The notes beneath the pieces were generated by a model. That model ran no database searches. It was not told the DNA's origin and saw only the letters and a list, made by a program, of their open reading frames with translations. Below, piece by piece: positions 1-12,285 of a DNA stretch of 64,000 nucleotides. Source of the DNA: Comamonas antarctica (GTDB lineage Bacteria; Pseudomonadota; Gammaproteobacteria; Burkholderiales; Burkholderiaceae_C); NCBI RefSeq assembly GCF_013363755.1, contig NZ_CP054840.1, positions 4,000,001 to 4,064,000 on the forward strand. The letters are read 5' to 3'. The stretch's first letter is position 1. Each line of letters opens with the position of its first letter. A program made the translations under genes and the position numbers.

Positions 1-371
1 CGCTCGGGCGTCCAGTGTGGCGCGGCGCGGCCGTCGGGCCAGTGGCGCGGCGCCTGGCGGCCGACCTCGAGGTTCTCGCGCACCGTGAGATCGGTGAAGA
101 TGCGCCGGTCCTCGGGCACATAGCCCAGGCCCAGCCGTGCGATGCGGTAGGCCGGCCAGCCGTCGATGGACTGACCCATGCAGCGCACCTGGCCGCTGCG
201 CCGCGCCAGCAGGCCGGCAATGGCCTTGAGCGTGGTCGACTTGCCCGCGCCATTGCGGCCCATCAGCGCCACGACCTCGCCCGGCCCGACATCGAGCGCG
301 ATGTCCTGCAGGATCTGCGCCGCGCCATACCAGCCGCCCAGGCCGCTGACTTCGAGAAGCGGTGCCGTCAT
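1..371 (-). CDS. livF: LivF-type branched-chain amino acid ABC transporter ATPase (partial)
   Basis: N-terminal 123 residues of an ABC ATPase; the rest lies beyond the window edge. Walker A is GRNGAGKST at residues 38-46, and the segment GLGYVPEDRRIFTDLTV is typical of LivF (the second ATPase of HAAT systems). The start codon overlaps the stop of livG by four bases (ATGA), so the two are translationally coupled. It should energise uptake through the fused LivHM permease encoded upstream in the same operon. The substrate cannot be read from sequence; the family moves leucine/isoleucine/valine, but also urea, amides and aromatic acids. Confidence 0.93.
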   Translation of the reverse strand, partial: MTAPLLEVSGLGGWYGAAQILQDIALDVGPGEVVALMGRNGAGKSTTLKAIAGLLARRSGQVRCMGQSIDGWPAYRIARLGLGYVPEDRRIFTDLTVRENLEVGRQAPRHWPDGRAAPHWTPE

Positions 372-1132
372 TGCCTGCGCCTTCCAAGAATCTGTCCATT
401 GCCCAGATAGGCCTGCTGCACGCGCGCATCGCGCTGGATCGCTTCGGGCGTGCCCTCGGCCAGCAGCCGGCCGCGCACCAGCACCAGCACGCGGTCGGCC
501 TGGCCGAATACCACGTCCATGCTGTGCTCGGTGAACAGCACGCCCATCTGCCGCTCCTTGGCCAGCGCGCGCGTGAGCGCCATCAGCGCCAGCCGCTCGG
601 CCGGCGCCATGCCGGCCGTGGGTTCATCCATCAGCAGCAGTTGCGGACCATGCGCCAGCGCCATCGCCAGCTCCACGCGCTTGACGTCGCCATAGGCCAG
701 CGCGCTGCAGGGCCGGTCGGCTTGGTTCCCCATGCCCACGCGCTCGAGCAGCGCCAGCGCATCACCACGCCGGTGGCCCGCGGCGCGGCGCCAGAACGCA
801 AACACCTTGCGGTCGGCCGACAGCAGCGCCATCTGCACGTTCTCGACCACGCTCAGCGAGGCAAACGTCGCGGCGATCTGGAAGGTGCGGCCCACGTCGC
901 GGCGCCAGATCGCGCGCGGCGACAGGCCCGCGATCTCCTGGCCGGCGAGCCGCACCGAACCGCTGTCGGGCGCGAGCTGGCCGCCGACCAGGTTGAAGGT
1001 GGTCGACTTGCCCGCGCCGTTCGGCCCGATCAGCGCCAGCAGCTCGCCCTTGCCCAGCGTGAAATCCACGCCGTCGACGGCCTTGACGCCGCCAAAGGCC
1101 TTGTTCAGCCCCGTGACCTGCAGCAGGCTCAT
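368..1132 (-). CDS. livG: LivG-type branched-chain amino acid ABC transporter ATPase
   Basis: Complete 254-residue ABC ATPase of usual LivG length. Walker A GPNGAGKST lies near residue 36 and Walker B LLLMDEPTAGM near residue 160. The ABC signature reads ALAYGDVKRVELAMAL, so the usual LSYGQ-type core is altered to LAYGD; the rest of the fold looks intact. The start codon overlaps the livHM stop by four bases, and its own stop overlaps the livF start by four bases, so livHM-livG-livF form one tightly coupled operon. It pairs with LivF as the nucleotide-binding dimer on the cytoplasmic face. Confidence 0.94.
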   Translation of the reverse strand: MSLLQVTGLNKAFGGVKAVDGVDFTLGKGELLALIGPNGAGKSTTFNLVGGQLAPDSGSVRLAGQEIAGLSPRAIWRRDVGRTFQIAATFASLSVVENVQMALLSADRKVFAFWRRAAGHRRGDALALLERVGMGNQADRPCSALAYGDVKRVELAMALAHGPQLLLMDEPTAGMAPAERLALMALTRALAKERQMGVLFTEHSMDVVFGQADRVLVLVRGRLLAEGTPEAIQRDARVQQAYLGNGQILGRRRQ

Positions 1133-3024
1133 GCGCGCGCCCTCCGGCGCTGCCACGCACTCTGCAGCTGCTGCGCGAAGCCGGCAAGGCCCTGCGGAAA
1201 CAGCAGCACCAGCGCCAGCATGACCGCGCCCAGCAGCGCGCGCCAGTAATCGGTCTCGCGCGCAATGGTGTCGTGCAGCCAGGTGAACACGCCCGCGCCG
1301 ACCAGCGGCCCGGCCAGCGCCTGCACGCCGCCCAGCAGCACCATCACCAGCGCATCGACGGATTTCGTCACCGACAGGCTGTCGGGCGAGATGCTGCCCT
1401 TGGAGAACACGAACAGCGCGCCCGCGAGTCCGGCAAACAGCCCGGCGATCACGAAGCCCGCCCACTGCACGCGGCGTACGTCGATGCCTATGGCCTCGGC
1501 GCGCAGCGCCGAGTCGCGCGCCGCGCGCAGCGCCAGGCCCAGCGGCGCGAACAGCATGCGCCACAGCGCGAAGACGCCCGCCGCGACCAGCGCCAGCGTG
1601 AGCCAGTAATAGGCCGCGCCCTGGCTGGCCCAGTCGCTGGGCCAGACGCCGGTCAGGCCGTTGCTGCCGCCCGTGAGCGCATCCCACTGGAAGCAGATGG
1701 CCCAGGTGATCTGCGCGAACGCCAGCGTGAGCATGGTCAGGTAGACACCCGACAGCCGCACGCAGAACCAGCCGAACAGCAGGGCGCCGCCGGCCGCGGC
1801 CAGCGGTGCGAGCAGCAGCGCGGCTTCCATGGACAGGCCGCTGCTGCGCACCAGCAGCGCCGCCGCATACGCGCCCAGGCCGAAGTAGGCCGCGTGGCCG
1901 AACGAATGCATGCCGCCGGGCCCGAGAATCGCATGCAGGCTCGCGGCAAACAGCGCCATGATCAGGATGTCGGTCAGCAGCACCAGCGCATAGCTGCCCG
2001 CGCCGGCCAGCAGCGGCAGCGCCGCGAGCAGCGCCAGCCCGGCCCAGCCCGCGGCTTGCCCGCGCGGCCCGGCGCGGCGCAGCGGGGCTTCTGCTTCGCC
2101 CAGCGCGCGCGCCGTGGCCTGCGGCCGGCCCATCAGCCCCCAGGGACGCCAGACCAGCACCACCGCCATCACCACGAATTCCACGACCAGCGTCAGCTTG
2201 GAAAACGAGATTTCCACGCCGCCGATCTCCACCAGTCCGAGCCAGATGCAGATCGCCTTGAGTTCGGCGATCAAGAGCGCGGCGACAAACGCGCCCGGAA
2301 TCGAGCCCATGCCGCCGACCACGACCACGACAAATGCCGCGCCTATCGTCAGCAGGTCCATGTCGAGGTGCGCGGGCTCGCGCGGCAACTGCAGCGCGCC
2401 GCCCAGGCCGGCGAGCAGCGTGCCCAGTGCAAACACCGCGGTGAACAGCCAGGCCTGGTTGACGCCCAAAGCGCCGACCATCTCGCGGTCCTGCGTCGCG
2501 GCGCGCACCAGCGTGCCCCAGCGCGTGCGCGTCAGCAGCAGCGTGAGCAGGCCCAGCACCACGGGGCCGGCCGCGATCAGCAGCAGGTCATAGACCGGGA
2601 ACTGCCGCCCCAGGATGTCGACCGCGCCTTCGAGCCCGGGCGCGCGCGGGCCGAACAGCTCCTCCGGCCCCCAGAACCACAGCACGCCGTCCTTGATCAC
2701 CAGCACCAGCGCAAACGTCGCCAGCAGCTGGAACAGCTCGGGCGCCTGGTAGATGCGCCGCAGCAGCAGCATCTCCACCAGCGCGCCCAGCGCCGCCGTC
2801 AACAGCGGCGCGAGCAGCAGCGCGGGCCAGAAGCCGATGCTGTCGCCCAGCACGCCGACCAGCGAATAGGCCGCATACAGGCCCAGCATGTAGAACGAGC
2901 CATGGGCGAAGTTGATGGTGCGCGTGACGCCGAAGATCAGCGACAGGCCCACCGAGACCAGGAACAGCGACGAGGCGCTGGCCAGGCCATTGAGCAGTTG
3001 CACCAGCAGACCGGACAGGCTCAT
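1129..3024 (-). CDS. Fused LivH-LivM branched-chain amino acid ABC transporter permease
   Basis: A single 631-residue membrane protein carries both permease halves. Residues 1 to about 305 are LivH-like (VGLSLIFGVTRTINFAHGS near the N-terminus, ending WRPWGLMGRP). Residues about 325 to 631 are LivM-like (LGPGGMHSFGHAAYFGLGAYA, then the GxxxGxxFxF-type core). Usually these are two genes of about 300 and 330 codons; here a short linker rich in Ala, Arg and Gly joins them. Such fusions are known in betaproteobacteria. It follows the binding-protein gene by 18 bases and overlaps livG by four. Confidence 0.93.
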   Translation of the reverse strand: MSLSGLLVQLLNGLASASSLFLVSVGLSLIFGVTRTINFAHGSFYMLGLYAAYSLVGVLGDSIGFWPALLLAPLLTAALGALVEMLLLRRIYQAPELFQLLATFALVLVIKDGVLWFWGPEELFGPRAPGLEGAVDILGRQFPVYDLLLIAAGPVVLGLLTLLLTRTRWGTLVRAATQDREMVGALGVNQAWLFTAVFALGTLLAGLGGALQLPREPAHLDMDLLTIGAAFVVVVVGGMGSIPGAFVAALLIAELKAICIWLGLVEIGGVEISFSKLTLVVEFVVMAVVLVWRPWGLMGRPQATARALGEAEAPLRRAGPRGQAAGWAGLALLAALPLLAGAGSYALVLLTDILIMALFAASLHAILGPGGMHSFGHAAYFGLGAYAAALLVRSSGLSMEAALLLAPLAAAGGALLFGWFCVRLSGVYLTMLTLAFAQITWAICFQWDALTGGSNGLTGVWPSDWASQGAAYYWLTLALVAAGVFALWRMLFAPLGLALRAARDSALRAEAIGIDVRRVQWAGFVIAGLFAGLAGALFVFSKGSISPDSLSVTKSVDALVMVLLGGVQALAGPLVGAGVFTWLHDTIARETDYWRALLGAVMLALVLLFPQGLAGFAQQLQSAWQRRRARA

Positions 3025-3042
3025 CGCGCTTGCCGCTGCCGC

Positions 3043-4251
3043 TCAGCGTGCCGAAGCCGGGCGCAATGCGCGCACGGCTTCGTTCGACGGCTGGTAGTCC
3101 TTGCCGTCGGCATAGTGGAAGTCCACCATCACGCCATGCTGCAGGCGCTCGTCGTAGGCGGTCTTGCCGACATAGGCGCCCATGGTCGACTGGTTGTCCT
3201 CGGGCCGGTAGAAGATGCGGCCGAACGGAATGTCGACTTCCAGGCCCTTGAACGCCGCGATCAGCTTCTCGCTGTCGGCGCTGCCGCCGGTCTTGCGCAG
3301 CCCGGCTTCGAGCGACTTGATCGCGCCGTAGCCAACGATGGTGCCCAGGCGCGGATGCTCCTTGTAGCGCTCCTGGTAGGCCTTGAGGAAGGCCTGGTGC
3401 TCGGGGGTCTTGATCGCGTACCAGGGATAGCCAGTGACGATCCAGCCCAGCGGCGCTTCCTTCTTCAGCGGCTCGAGGTATTCGGGCTCGCCGGTCAGCA
3501 GGCCGACCACTTCGCGGCCCTTGAACAGGCCGCGCGTGTTGCCTTCGCGCACGAACTTGCCCAGGTCGGCCGAGAACAGCACGTTGAAGATCGCATCGGG
3601 CTTGGCATCGGCCAGCGCCTGCACCACGCTGCCGGCATCGATCTTGCCCAGCGCCGGCGCCTGCTCGGCGACGAACTCGACATCGGGTTGCGCCTCCTTG
3701 AGCAGCTTCTTGAAGGTCGCCACCGCCGACTGGCCGTACTCGTAGTTGGGATAGACGATGGCCCAGCGCTTTTTCTTCAGCTTCGCGGCCTCGGGCACCA
3801 GCATCGCGACCTGCATATAGGTCGATCCGCGCAGGCGGTAGGTGTAGCGGTTGCCCTGGGCCCAGACCACCTTGTCGGTAAGGGTTTCGGAGGCCAGGAA
3901 GAAGCGCTTTTTCTGCTGCGCGTAATCGGTCAGCGCCAGGCCCACATGCGACAGGAAGCTGCCGGTGAGCACATCGATCTTCTCGCGCGTGTAGAGCTCC
4001 TCGGCCGCGCGCACCGCGTCGCCCGGGTTGCCGTTGTCGTCGCGCGTGACCAGCTCGAGCTTCTTGCCGGCAATGCCGCCACCGGCATTGATCTGTTCGA
4101 CCGCCAGCTCCATGCCCTTCTTGTAGGGCTCGAGAAAGGCCGGCATGGCCTTGTAGCTGTTGATTTCACCGATCTTGATCACGCCTTGCGCGCCTGCCTG
4201 GCCTCCCGCCAGGGCCAGCACCGCCGCCATTGTCCACGCCTGCCTCTTCAT
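3043..4251 (-). CDS. LivK-family ABC transporter periplasmic substrate-binding protein
   Basis: 402 residues with a clear Sec signal peptide (MKRQAWTMAAVLALAGG, cleavage after AGA-QG). The mature part is a Peripla_BP_6 (leucine/isoleucine/valine-binding) fold, with GEINSYKAMPAFLEPYKKG at its start and the hallmark ITGYPWY-like and RLGTIVGYGAIKSLEAGL segments later. It is the first gene of the livK-livHM-livG-livF operon and delivers the ligand to LivHM. The ligand is unknown; this subgroup is often near aromatic or amide catabolic genes, but no such gene is adjacent here. It is divergent from fpr across 185 bases. Confidence 0.92.
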   Translation of the reverse strand: MKRQAWTMAAVLALAGGQAGAQGVIKIGEINSYKAMPAFLEPYKKGMELAVEQINAGGGIAGKKLELVTRDDNGNPGDAVRAAEELYTREKIDVLTGSFLSHVGLALTDYAQQKKRFFLASETLTDKVVWAQGNRYTYRLRGSTYMQVAMLVPEAAKLKKKRWAIVYPNYEYGQSAVATFKKLLKEAQPDVEFVAEQAPALGKIDAGSVVQALADAKPDAIFNVLFSADLGKFVREGNTRGLFKGREVVGLLTGEPEYLEPLKKEAPLGWIVTGYPWYAIKTPEHQAFLKAYQERYKEHPRLGTIVGYGAIKSLEAGLRKTGGSADSEKLIAAFKGLEVDIPFGRIFYRPEDNQSTMGAYVGKTAYDERLQHGVMVDFHYADGKDYQPSNEAVRALRPASAR

Positions 4252-4436
4252 GCGATTTCCTTAGGTTTGAATACGGACTGGGAATGAAATGTACCCTTAG
4301 CGGCGCATATGCCCGACAATGCCCAGGTTTGCCCGCTTGACAGTTGCCCGCCCCGCAGACGCCACCGGCGCGTTTTGCCAGCCAGCTTTGCCCTGCTGCC
4401 TCCCGGGTTCCCGCATCACTTCATCCATTTCACGCC

Positions 4437-5210
4437 ATGAGTGCTTTCAACGAAGAACGCGTGCTGTCCGTCCACCACTGGACCGACCGCCTTTTTTCCT
4501 TCACCACCACGCGCGACACCTCGCTGCGGTTCTCCAACGGCCATTTCACGATGATCGGCCTGAAGGTGGACGGCAAGAACCTGCTGCGCGCCTACTCGAT
4601 CGCCAGCCCGAACTACGAGGAGCACCTCGAGTTCCTGTCGATCAAGGTGGACAACGGCCCGCTGACGTCGAAGCTGCAGCACATCCAGGTCGGCGACACC
4701 ATCATTGTGGGCAAGAAGCCCACGGGCACGCTGCTGATCGACTATCTGCTGCCTGGCAAGAACCTCTACATGATCGGCACCGGCACCGGCCTCGCGCCCT
4801 GGCTGTCGGTCGCGCGCGACCCCGAGACCTATGAGAAGTTCGAGAAGGCCGTCGTGGTGCACGGCGTGCGCCAGGTCGAGGAACTGGCCTACCAGCAGCT
4901 GTTCGAGAAGGATCTGGGCGAGCACGAGTTCCTCGGCGAGATCGTGCGCGACAAGCTGATCTACTACCCCACCGTGACGCGCGAGCCGTTCCGCAACCAG
5001 GGCCGCATCACCGACCTGATCCAGAGCGGCAAGTTCGCTGCCGACATCGGCCTGCCCGAGCTCAACCCCGAAACCGACCGCGTGATGCTGTGCGGCAGCC
5101 CGGCCATGCTCGCCGACCTCAAGCAAATGCTCGAGGAACGCGGCTTCAAGGAAGGCAACACCACGACGCCGGGCGACTTCGTGGTCGAACGCGCGTTTGT
5201 CGAGAAGTAA
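4437..5210 (+). CDS. fpr: Ferredoxin--NADP(+) reductase
   Basis: 257-residue FNR of the bacterial short type. It shows the FAD-binding RAYSIASPNYEEHLEF segment near residues 51-66, GTGTGLAPWLSV for NADP ribose/pyrophosphate binding near residue 115, and the closing GDFVVERAFVEK tail typical of subclass IA enzymes. It moves electrons between NADPH and ferredoxin or flavodoxin in the cytoplasm, commonly in oxidative-stress and Fe-S supply. The ATG at 4437 was chosen because homologues start MSxFxEERVLSVHHWTD; an upstream in-frame ATG at 4344 would add an unlike 31-residue extension. A G/C hairpin without a U tract follows at 5217-5236. Confidence 0.95.
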   Translation: MSAFNEERVLSVHHWTDRLFSFTTTRDTSLRFSNGHFTMIGLKVDGKNLLRAYSIASPNYEEHLEFLSIKVDNGPLTSKLQHIQVGDTIIVGKKPTGTLLIDYLLPGKNLYMIGTGTGLAPWLSVARDPETYEKFEKAVVVHGVRQVEELAYQQLFEKDLGEHEFLGEIVRDKLIYYPTVTREPFRNQGRITDLIQSGKFAADIGLPELNPETDRVMLCGSPAMLADLKQMLEERGFKEGNTTTPGDFVVERAFVEK

Positions 5211-5240
5211 GCAATGACGGGGGCTTTGGCCCCCGTGGCG

Positions 5241-6329
5241 TCAGATGTTCTCTCCCGCGTAGCTGGGCAGCTTGGCCAGCGGGTTGGCGCCGTCCGGACC
5301 ATCCTGGGCCGGGCTGGATTCGATGGCGGTTTTGCCGGCCGCGCCTGAGCCGGCCGCGCCTGAGCCGGCCGCACCTGAGCCGGCCGCACCTGAGCCGGCC
5401 ACTCCCTTGCGATCCGCGTCCCTGGACGCGGATTTTCTTTTGCTGCGCGCATCGCAGACCGCCTTGGCGCTGGCCGCCGCAAACAGCAAGATGGCCGAGG
5501 AGAAATAGATCCACATCAGCAGCACGACGATCGAGCCGGCCGCGCCATACGCCGACACCACCGCCGCGGTCGACAGGTAGAAGGCCAGGCCCTGCTTGCC
5601 CAGCGTGAACAGGATGGCGCCCATGACGGCGCCGAAGATCAGGAAGCGCAGCGGCGGCTTGGGGCCGCTGCCGATGCGCATCAGCCCGACAAACAGCAGC
5701 ACCGCGATGCCGAAAGCCACGCTTTCGTTGATCAGGCCGATCACCGGCGCAAAGGACGCGATGCCGATGCGGCTGTCGGCCCAGGTCGTGAACATGTGGA
5801 CCGCGGTGGACAGCACCATCGAGACCAGCAGCAGAAAGCCCAGCGCCAGCACATAGGCCAGGCCACGCAGCCGCAGCGTCGCCATGCGCCACCAGGCCGC
5901 CCTTTGCTCGGCGGGCTCCGTCGAGCCCATCTGCCAGAGCTTCTCCAGCGCCGACTGCAGCTCGACGAACACCCCGGTGGCACCCGACAGCAGCAGCACG
6001 AAGGCGATGATCGACGCGATCGTGCCCTCGCTGGGCTTTTGCGCGCTGGCCAGCGCGGCCTTCACGACCTCGGCGCCGCGCTCGCCCATGATGCCCTGCA
6101 CCTGGGCCAGCAGCGTGGTCTCGATATAGGAACGGTCGAGCCACCAGCCCAGCAGGCCGACCAGCAGCAGCAGCAGTGGCGCCAGGCTCAACAGCCCATA
6201 GAACGACATGGCCGCGCTCATGCGCAGCCCATCGGCATTCAGCCAGAGCTGGAACGCATCGATCAACGGTTGGATGGGGCGCGTGAGGACACGCGCGCGG
6301 CGCAGCAGGGATTCAAGCTTCGGTGGCAT
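5241..6329 (-). CDS. YihY/BrkB family inner-membrane protein
   Basis: About 362 residues with six predicted membrane helices and the family signature AMSFYGLLSLAPLLLLLVG near the N-terminus. The family was once called ribonuclease BN or virulence factor BrkB; its molecular role is not settled. The start MPPKLESLL at 6329 is preferred over upstream codons because upstream residues do not resemble the family. The cytoplasmic C-terminal tail carries four perfect-register AAGSG pentapeptides (bases 5337-5396), an expansion not part of the family core. It is convergent with fpr. Confidence 0.88.
   Translation of the reverse strand: MPPKLESLLRRARVLTRPIQPLIDAFQLWLNADGLRMSAAMSFYGLLSLAPLLLLLVGLLGWWLDRSYIETTLLAQVQGIMGERGAEVVKAALASAQKPSEGTIASIIAFVLLLSGATGVFVELQSALEKLWQMGSTEPAEQRAAWWRMATLRLRGLAYVLALGFLLLVSMVLSTAVHMFTTWADSRIGIASFAPVIGLINESVAFGIAVLLFVGLMRIGSGPKPPLRFLIFGAVMGAILFTLGKQGLAFYLSTAAVVSAYGAAGSIVVLLMWIYFSSAILLFAAASAKAVCDARSKRKSASRDADRKGVAGSGAAGSGAAGSGAAGSGAAGKTAIESSPAQDGPDGANPLAKLPSYAGENI
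5337..5396. repeat. 15-bp in-frame minisatellite in the BrkB-family gene
   Basis: Four consecutive 15-bp units, ggccgc(g/a)cctgagcc, encode repeated Gly-Ser-Gly-Ala-Ala on the minus strand. Units one and two carry g, units three and four carry a, at the variable base. The array keeps frame, so copy number could change without frameshift. Confidence 0.95.
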
Positions 6330-6515
6330 GCGCCTATCTTGAACCAGGATGGGCGCTTGCGCTATCAAAAACGCACCTTCGCCCGCCATCGGAATGCATT
6401 GTGCGAAGAAAGCTGACACGGCCGGCAGCCGCTGTCCGGGGGGCAAACGCAGCGAGAATGGATGGGCCGGTGGCGCCACCGGCTTTTTTCATTTGCGCAC
6501 CGAAAGAATTGCCCT

Positions 6516-7478
6516 ATGTCACGTCCTCCCCGCCTGCTGCAAAACGGCGCCATGCCCCTGGCCGCGCTCAACCAGGAACTCGCTGCCCGCTTCGATATCC
6601 ACCGCCTCGACCAGGAGCCCGACCGCGCTGCCTTCCTGGCCGCGCAGGGCGCCGAGTTCTGCGGCCTGGTCACCTCGGCCGGCATTGGCGCCGATGCCGC
6701 GTTGGTGCGCGCGCTGCCCAAGCTGCAGGTGGTGAGCAGCTTCGGCGTGGGCTACGACGCGCTCGATGAAGCCGCACTGGTGGCGCAGAAAGTGCGCGTG
6801 GGCTATACGCCCGACGTGCTCAACGATTGCGTGGCCGACCTGGCGTTCGCGCTGCTGCTCGACGTCTCGCGCGGCGTCAGCGCCGCCGACCGCTTCGTGC
6901 GCCGCGGCGACTGGGAAAAAGGCCGCTTCGGCCTGCAGACGAGGGTCTCGGGCAAGCGCCTGGGCATCTTCGGCATGGGCCGCATCGGCTCGACCATCGC
7001 GCGCCGCGCGTCGGGCTTCGATATGGAAGTCGGCTACCACAACCGCCGTCCGGTCGAAGGCTCGCCGCACCAGTACATGGACTCGCTGCGCGCGCTGGCC
7101 GAGTGGGCCGACTACCTGGTGGTGGTGGCCGCGGGCGGCGCGGGCACGCGCCATCTGGTCAACGCCGAAGTGCTCGACGCGCTGGGCCCGCAGGGCTTCC
7201 TGGTGAACGTGGCGCGCGGCAGCGTGGTCGATGAAGCCGCGCTGGTACAGGCGCTGCAGCAAAACCGCATTGCCGGCGCCGGCCTCGATGTGTTCGAGGA
7301 CGAACCGCGCCCGCTGCCCGCGCTGCTCGCACTCGACAACGTGGTGCTGGCCCCGCACATGGCCAGCGGCACGCACGAGACGCGCCGCGCGATGGGCGAT
7401 CTGGTGCTGGAGAACCTGGAGACGTTCTTTGCGACCGGACGGCCCAAGGCGGAAGTGCCCTGGTCGGCGGCGCTGTAA
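6516..7478 (+). CDS. D-2-hydroxyacid dehydrogenase (glyoxylate/hydroxypyruvate reductase type)
   Basis: 320-residue NAD(P)-dependent oxidoreductase. The Rossmann motif GIFGMGRIGSTIARRA lies near residues 150-165; the catalytic trio is Arg in VNVARGSVVDE, Glu in FEDEP, and His in LAPHMASGT. It likely reduces glyoxylate, hydroxypyruvate or another 2-keto acid in the cytoplasm. The start ATG at 6516 (MSRPPRLLQ) fits the family; an upstream in-frame ATG at 6462 gives an unlike N-terminus. It stands alone between the BrkB gene and metH. A REP-like element follows its stop. Confidence 0.9.
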   Translation: MSRPPRLLQNGAMPLAALNQELAARFDIHRLDQEPDRAAFLAAQGAEFCGLVTSAGIGADAALVRALPKLQVVSSFGVGYDALDEAALVAQKVRVGYTPDVLNDCVADLAFALLLDVSRGVSAADRFVRRGDWEKGRFGLQTRVSGKRLGIFGMGRIGSTIARRASGFDMEVGYHNRRPVEGSPHQYMDSLRALAEWADYLVVVAAGGAGTRHLVNAEVLDALGPQGFLVNVARGSVVDEAALVQALQQNRIAGAGLDVFEDEPRPLPALLALDNVVLAPHMASGTHETRRAMGDLVLENLETFFATGRPKAEVPWSAAL

Positions 7479-7483
7479 AGCAG

Positions 7484-7570
7484 GCCGCTCATCCTTCGAC
7501 AAGCTCAGGACGAACGGAAAACCGTTCGTGGTGAGCTTGCCTGGACGGCCCCGTCGCACCATGAACGTCC
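7484..7570. repeat. REP-like palindromic intergenic element, copy 1
   Basis: Imperfect nested palindrome. The inner arms ACGAACGG (7510-7517) and CCGTTCGT (7522-7529) are perfect around an AAAA loop, and an outer pair links ccttcgac near 7493 with gtcgcaccatgaacg near 7552-7567. It shares CCGTTCGTGGTGAGC with copies 2 to 4 in this window. It lies between the convergent ends of the hydroxyacid dehydrogenase and metH. Confidence 0.85.
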
Positions 7571-7576
7571 CGCTCC

Positions 7577-7616
7577 CAAAAAAGGCATCCGATCCGTTGA
7601 AAATTCAGGGATGCCT
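7577..7616 (-). terminator. Rho-independent terminator of the metH C-terminal gene
   Basis: On the minus strand perfect 8-bp arms AGGCATCC and GGATGCCT are followed by a run of T. It begins 8 bases after the metH stop codon. Confidence 0.85.
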
Positions 7617-7623
7617 CCCGCCC

Positions 7624-10362
<2,739 letters not shown>

Positions 10363-10366
10363 ACAA

Positions 10367-10481
10367 CTCACCTGCACAAAACAAGGGCCAACAGGTGAGC
10401 GTCGTTGCGGAGAGCGGAACCCCAAGCCTGACAGTGGGTCCGATGATGGATCGGACCGACCGCTGCAACGCTCCTTGGGGG
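10367..10481 (-). promoter_or_regulatory. S-adenosylhomocysteine (SAH) riboswitch with ribosome-site-sequestering platform
   Basis: The leader RNA (5' end near 10481) reads CCAAGGAGCGUUGCAGCGG, then a variable hairpin, then CAGGCUUGGGGUU and CAACGACGCUCACC. CCAAG pairs with CUUGG, and GAGCGU pairs with ACGCUC to form the H-type pseudoknot of the SAH riboswitch class, known before metH and ahcY in Ralstonia and Burkholderia relatives. The expression platform can be seen directly: CUCACCUG (10399-10392), part of the pseudoknot 3' strand, is perfectly complementary to CAGGUGAG (10374-10367), the metH ribosome site. SAH binding should free the ribosome site, making this an ON switch. Confidence 0.92.
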
Positions 10482-10541
10482 TTAACCCGGGATTTTAACG
10501 GGGTCGCGGCGGGGTTGCCGCCGCTGGGGTTCTGGAAGGGG

Positions 10542-10622
10542 GGACGTTCATGGTTCGACGCGGCCGGCGAGGCGGGCTCACCACGAACGGCAAAACCGCT
10601 CGTCCTGAGCTTGTCGGAGGAC
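10542..10622. repeat. REP-like palindromic intergenic element, copy 2
   Basis: Inverse orientation to copy 1: gacgttcatggttcgacg at the left, gggctcaccacgaacgg in the centre, cgctcgtcctgagcttgtcgg at the right. Lies between the 3' end of mmsA and the metH leader. Confidence 0.85.
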
Positions 10623-10648
10623 GCTGGTGGAAAGCCGAAAACCCGTCC

Positions 10649-12172
<1,524 letters not shown>

Positions 12173-12285
12173 GGAATGAATCCTGTGGTGGGTCGCAAGA
12201 CGATGACCGAAGTGTAGGCAGCCATTCGCGCCCTGCCCAGCCCTGCCAGATGAATTGGTTGTTTAATTTGATGAACAATGGCGCC

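Noticed and set aside
1273..4287. 1004-codon open frame on the plus strand across the liv operon
   Set aside because: It is Arg/Gln/His-rich low-complexity sequence antisense to four well-supported transporter genes, a typical shadow frame in GC-rich DNA.
5217..5236. Terminator after fpr
   Set aside because: The 8-bp hairpin ACGGGGGC/GCCCCCGT is clear but lacks a U tract, so it was not listed as an intrinsic terminator.
5337..5396. Possible CRISPR-like array
   Set aside because: Units are 15 bp, contiguous, without spacers, and in frame within a gene.
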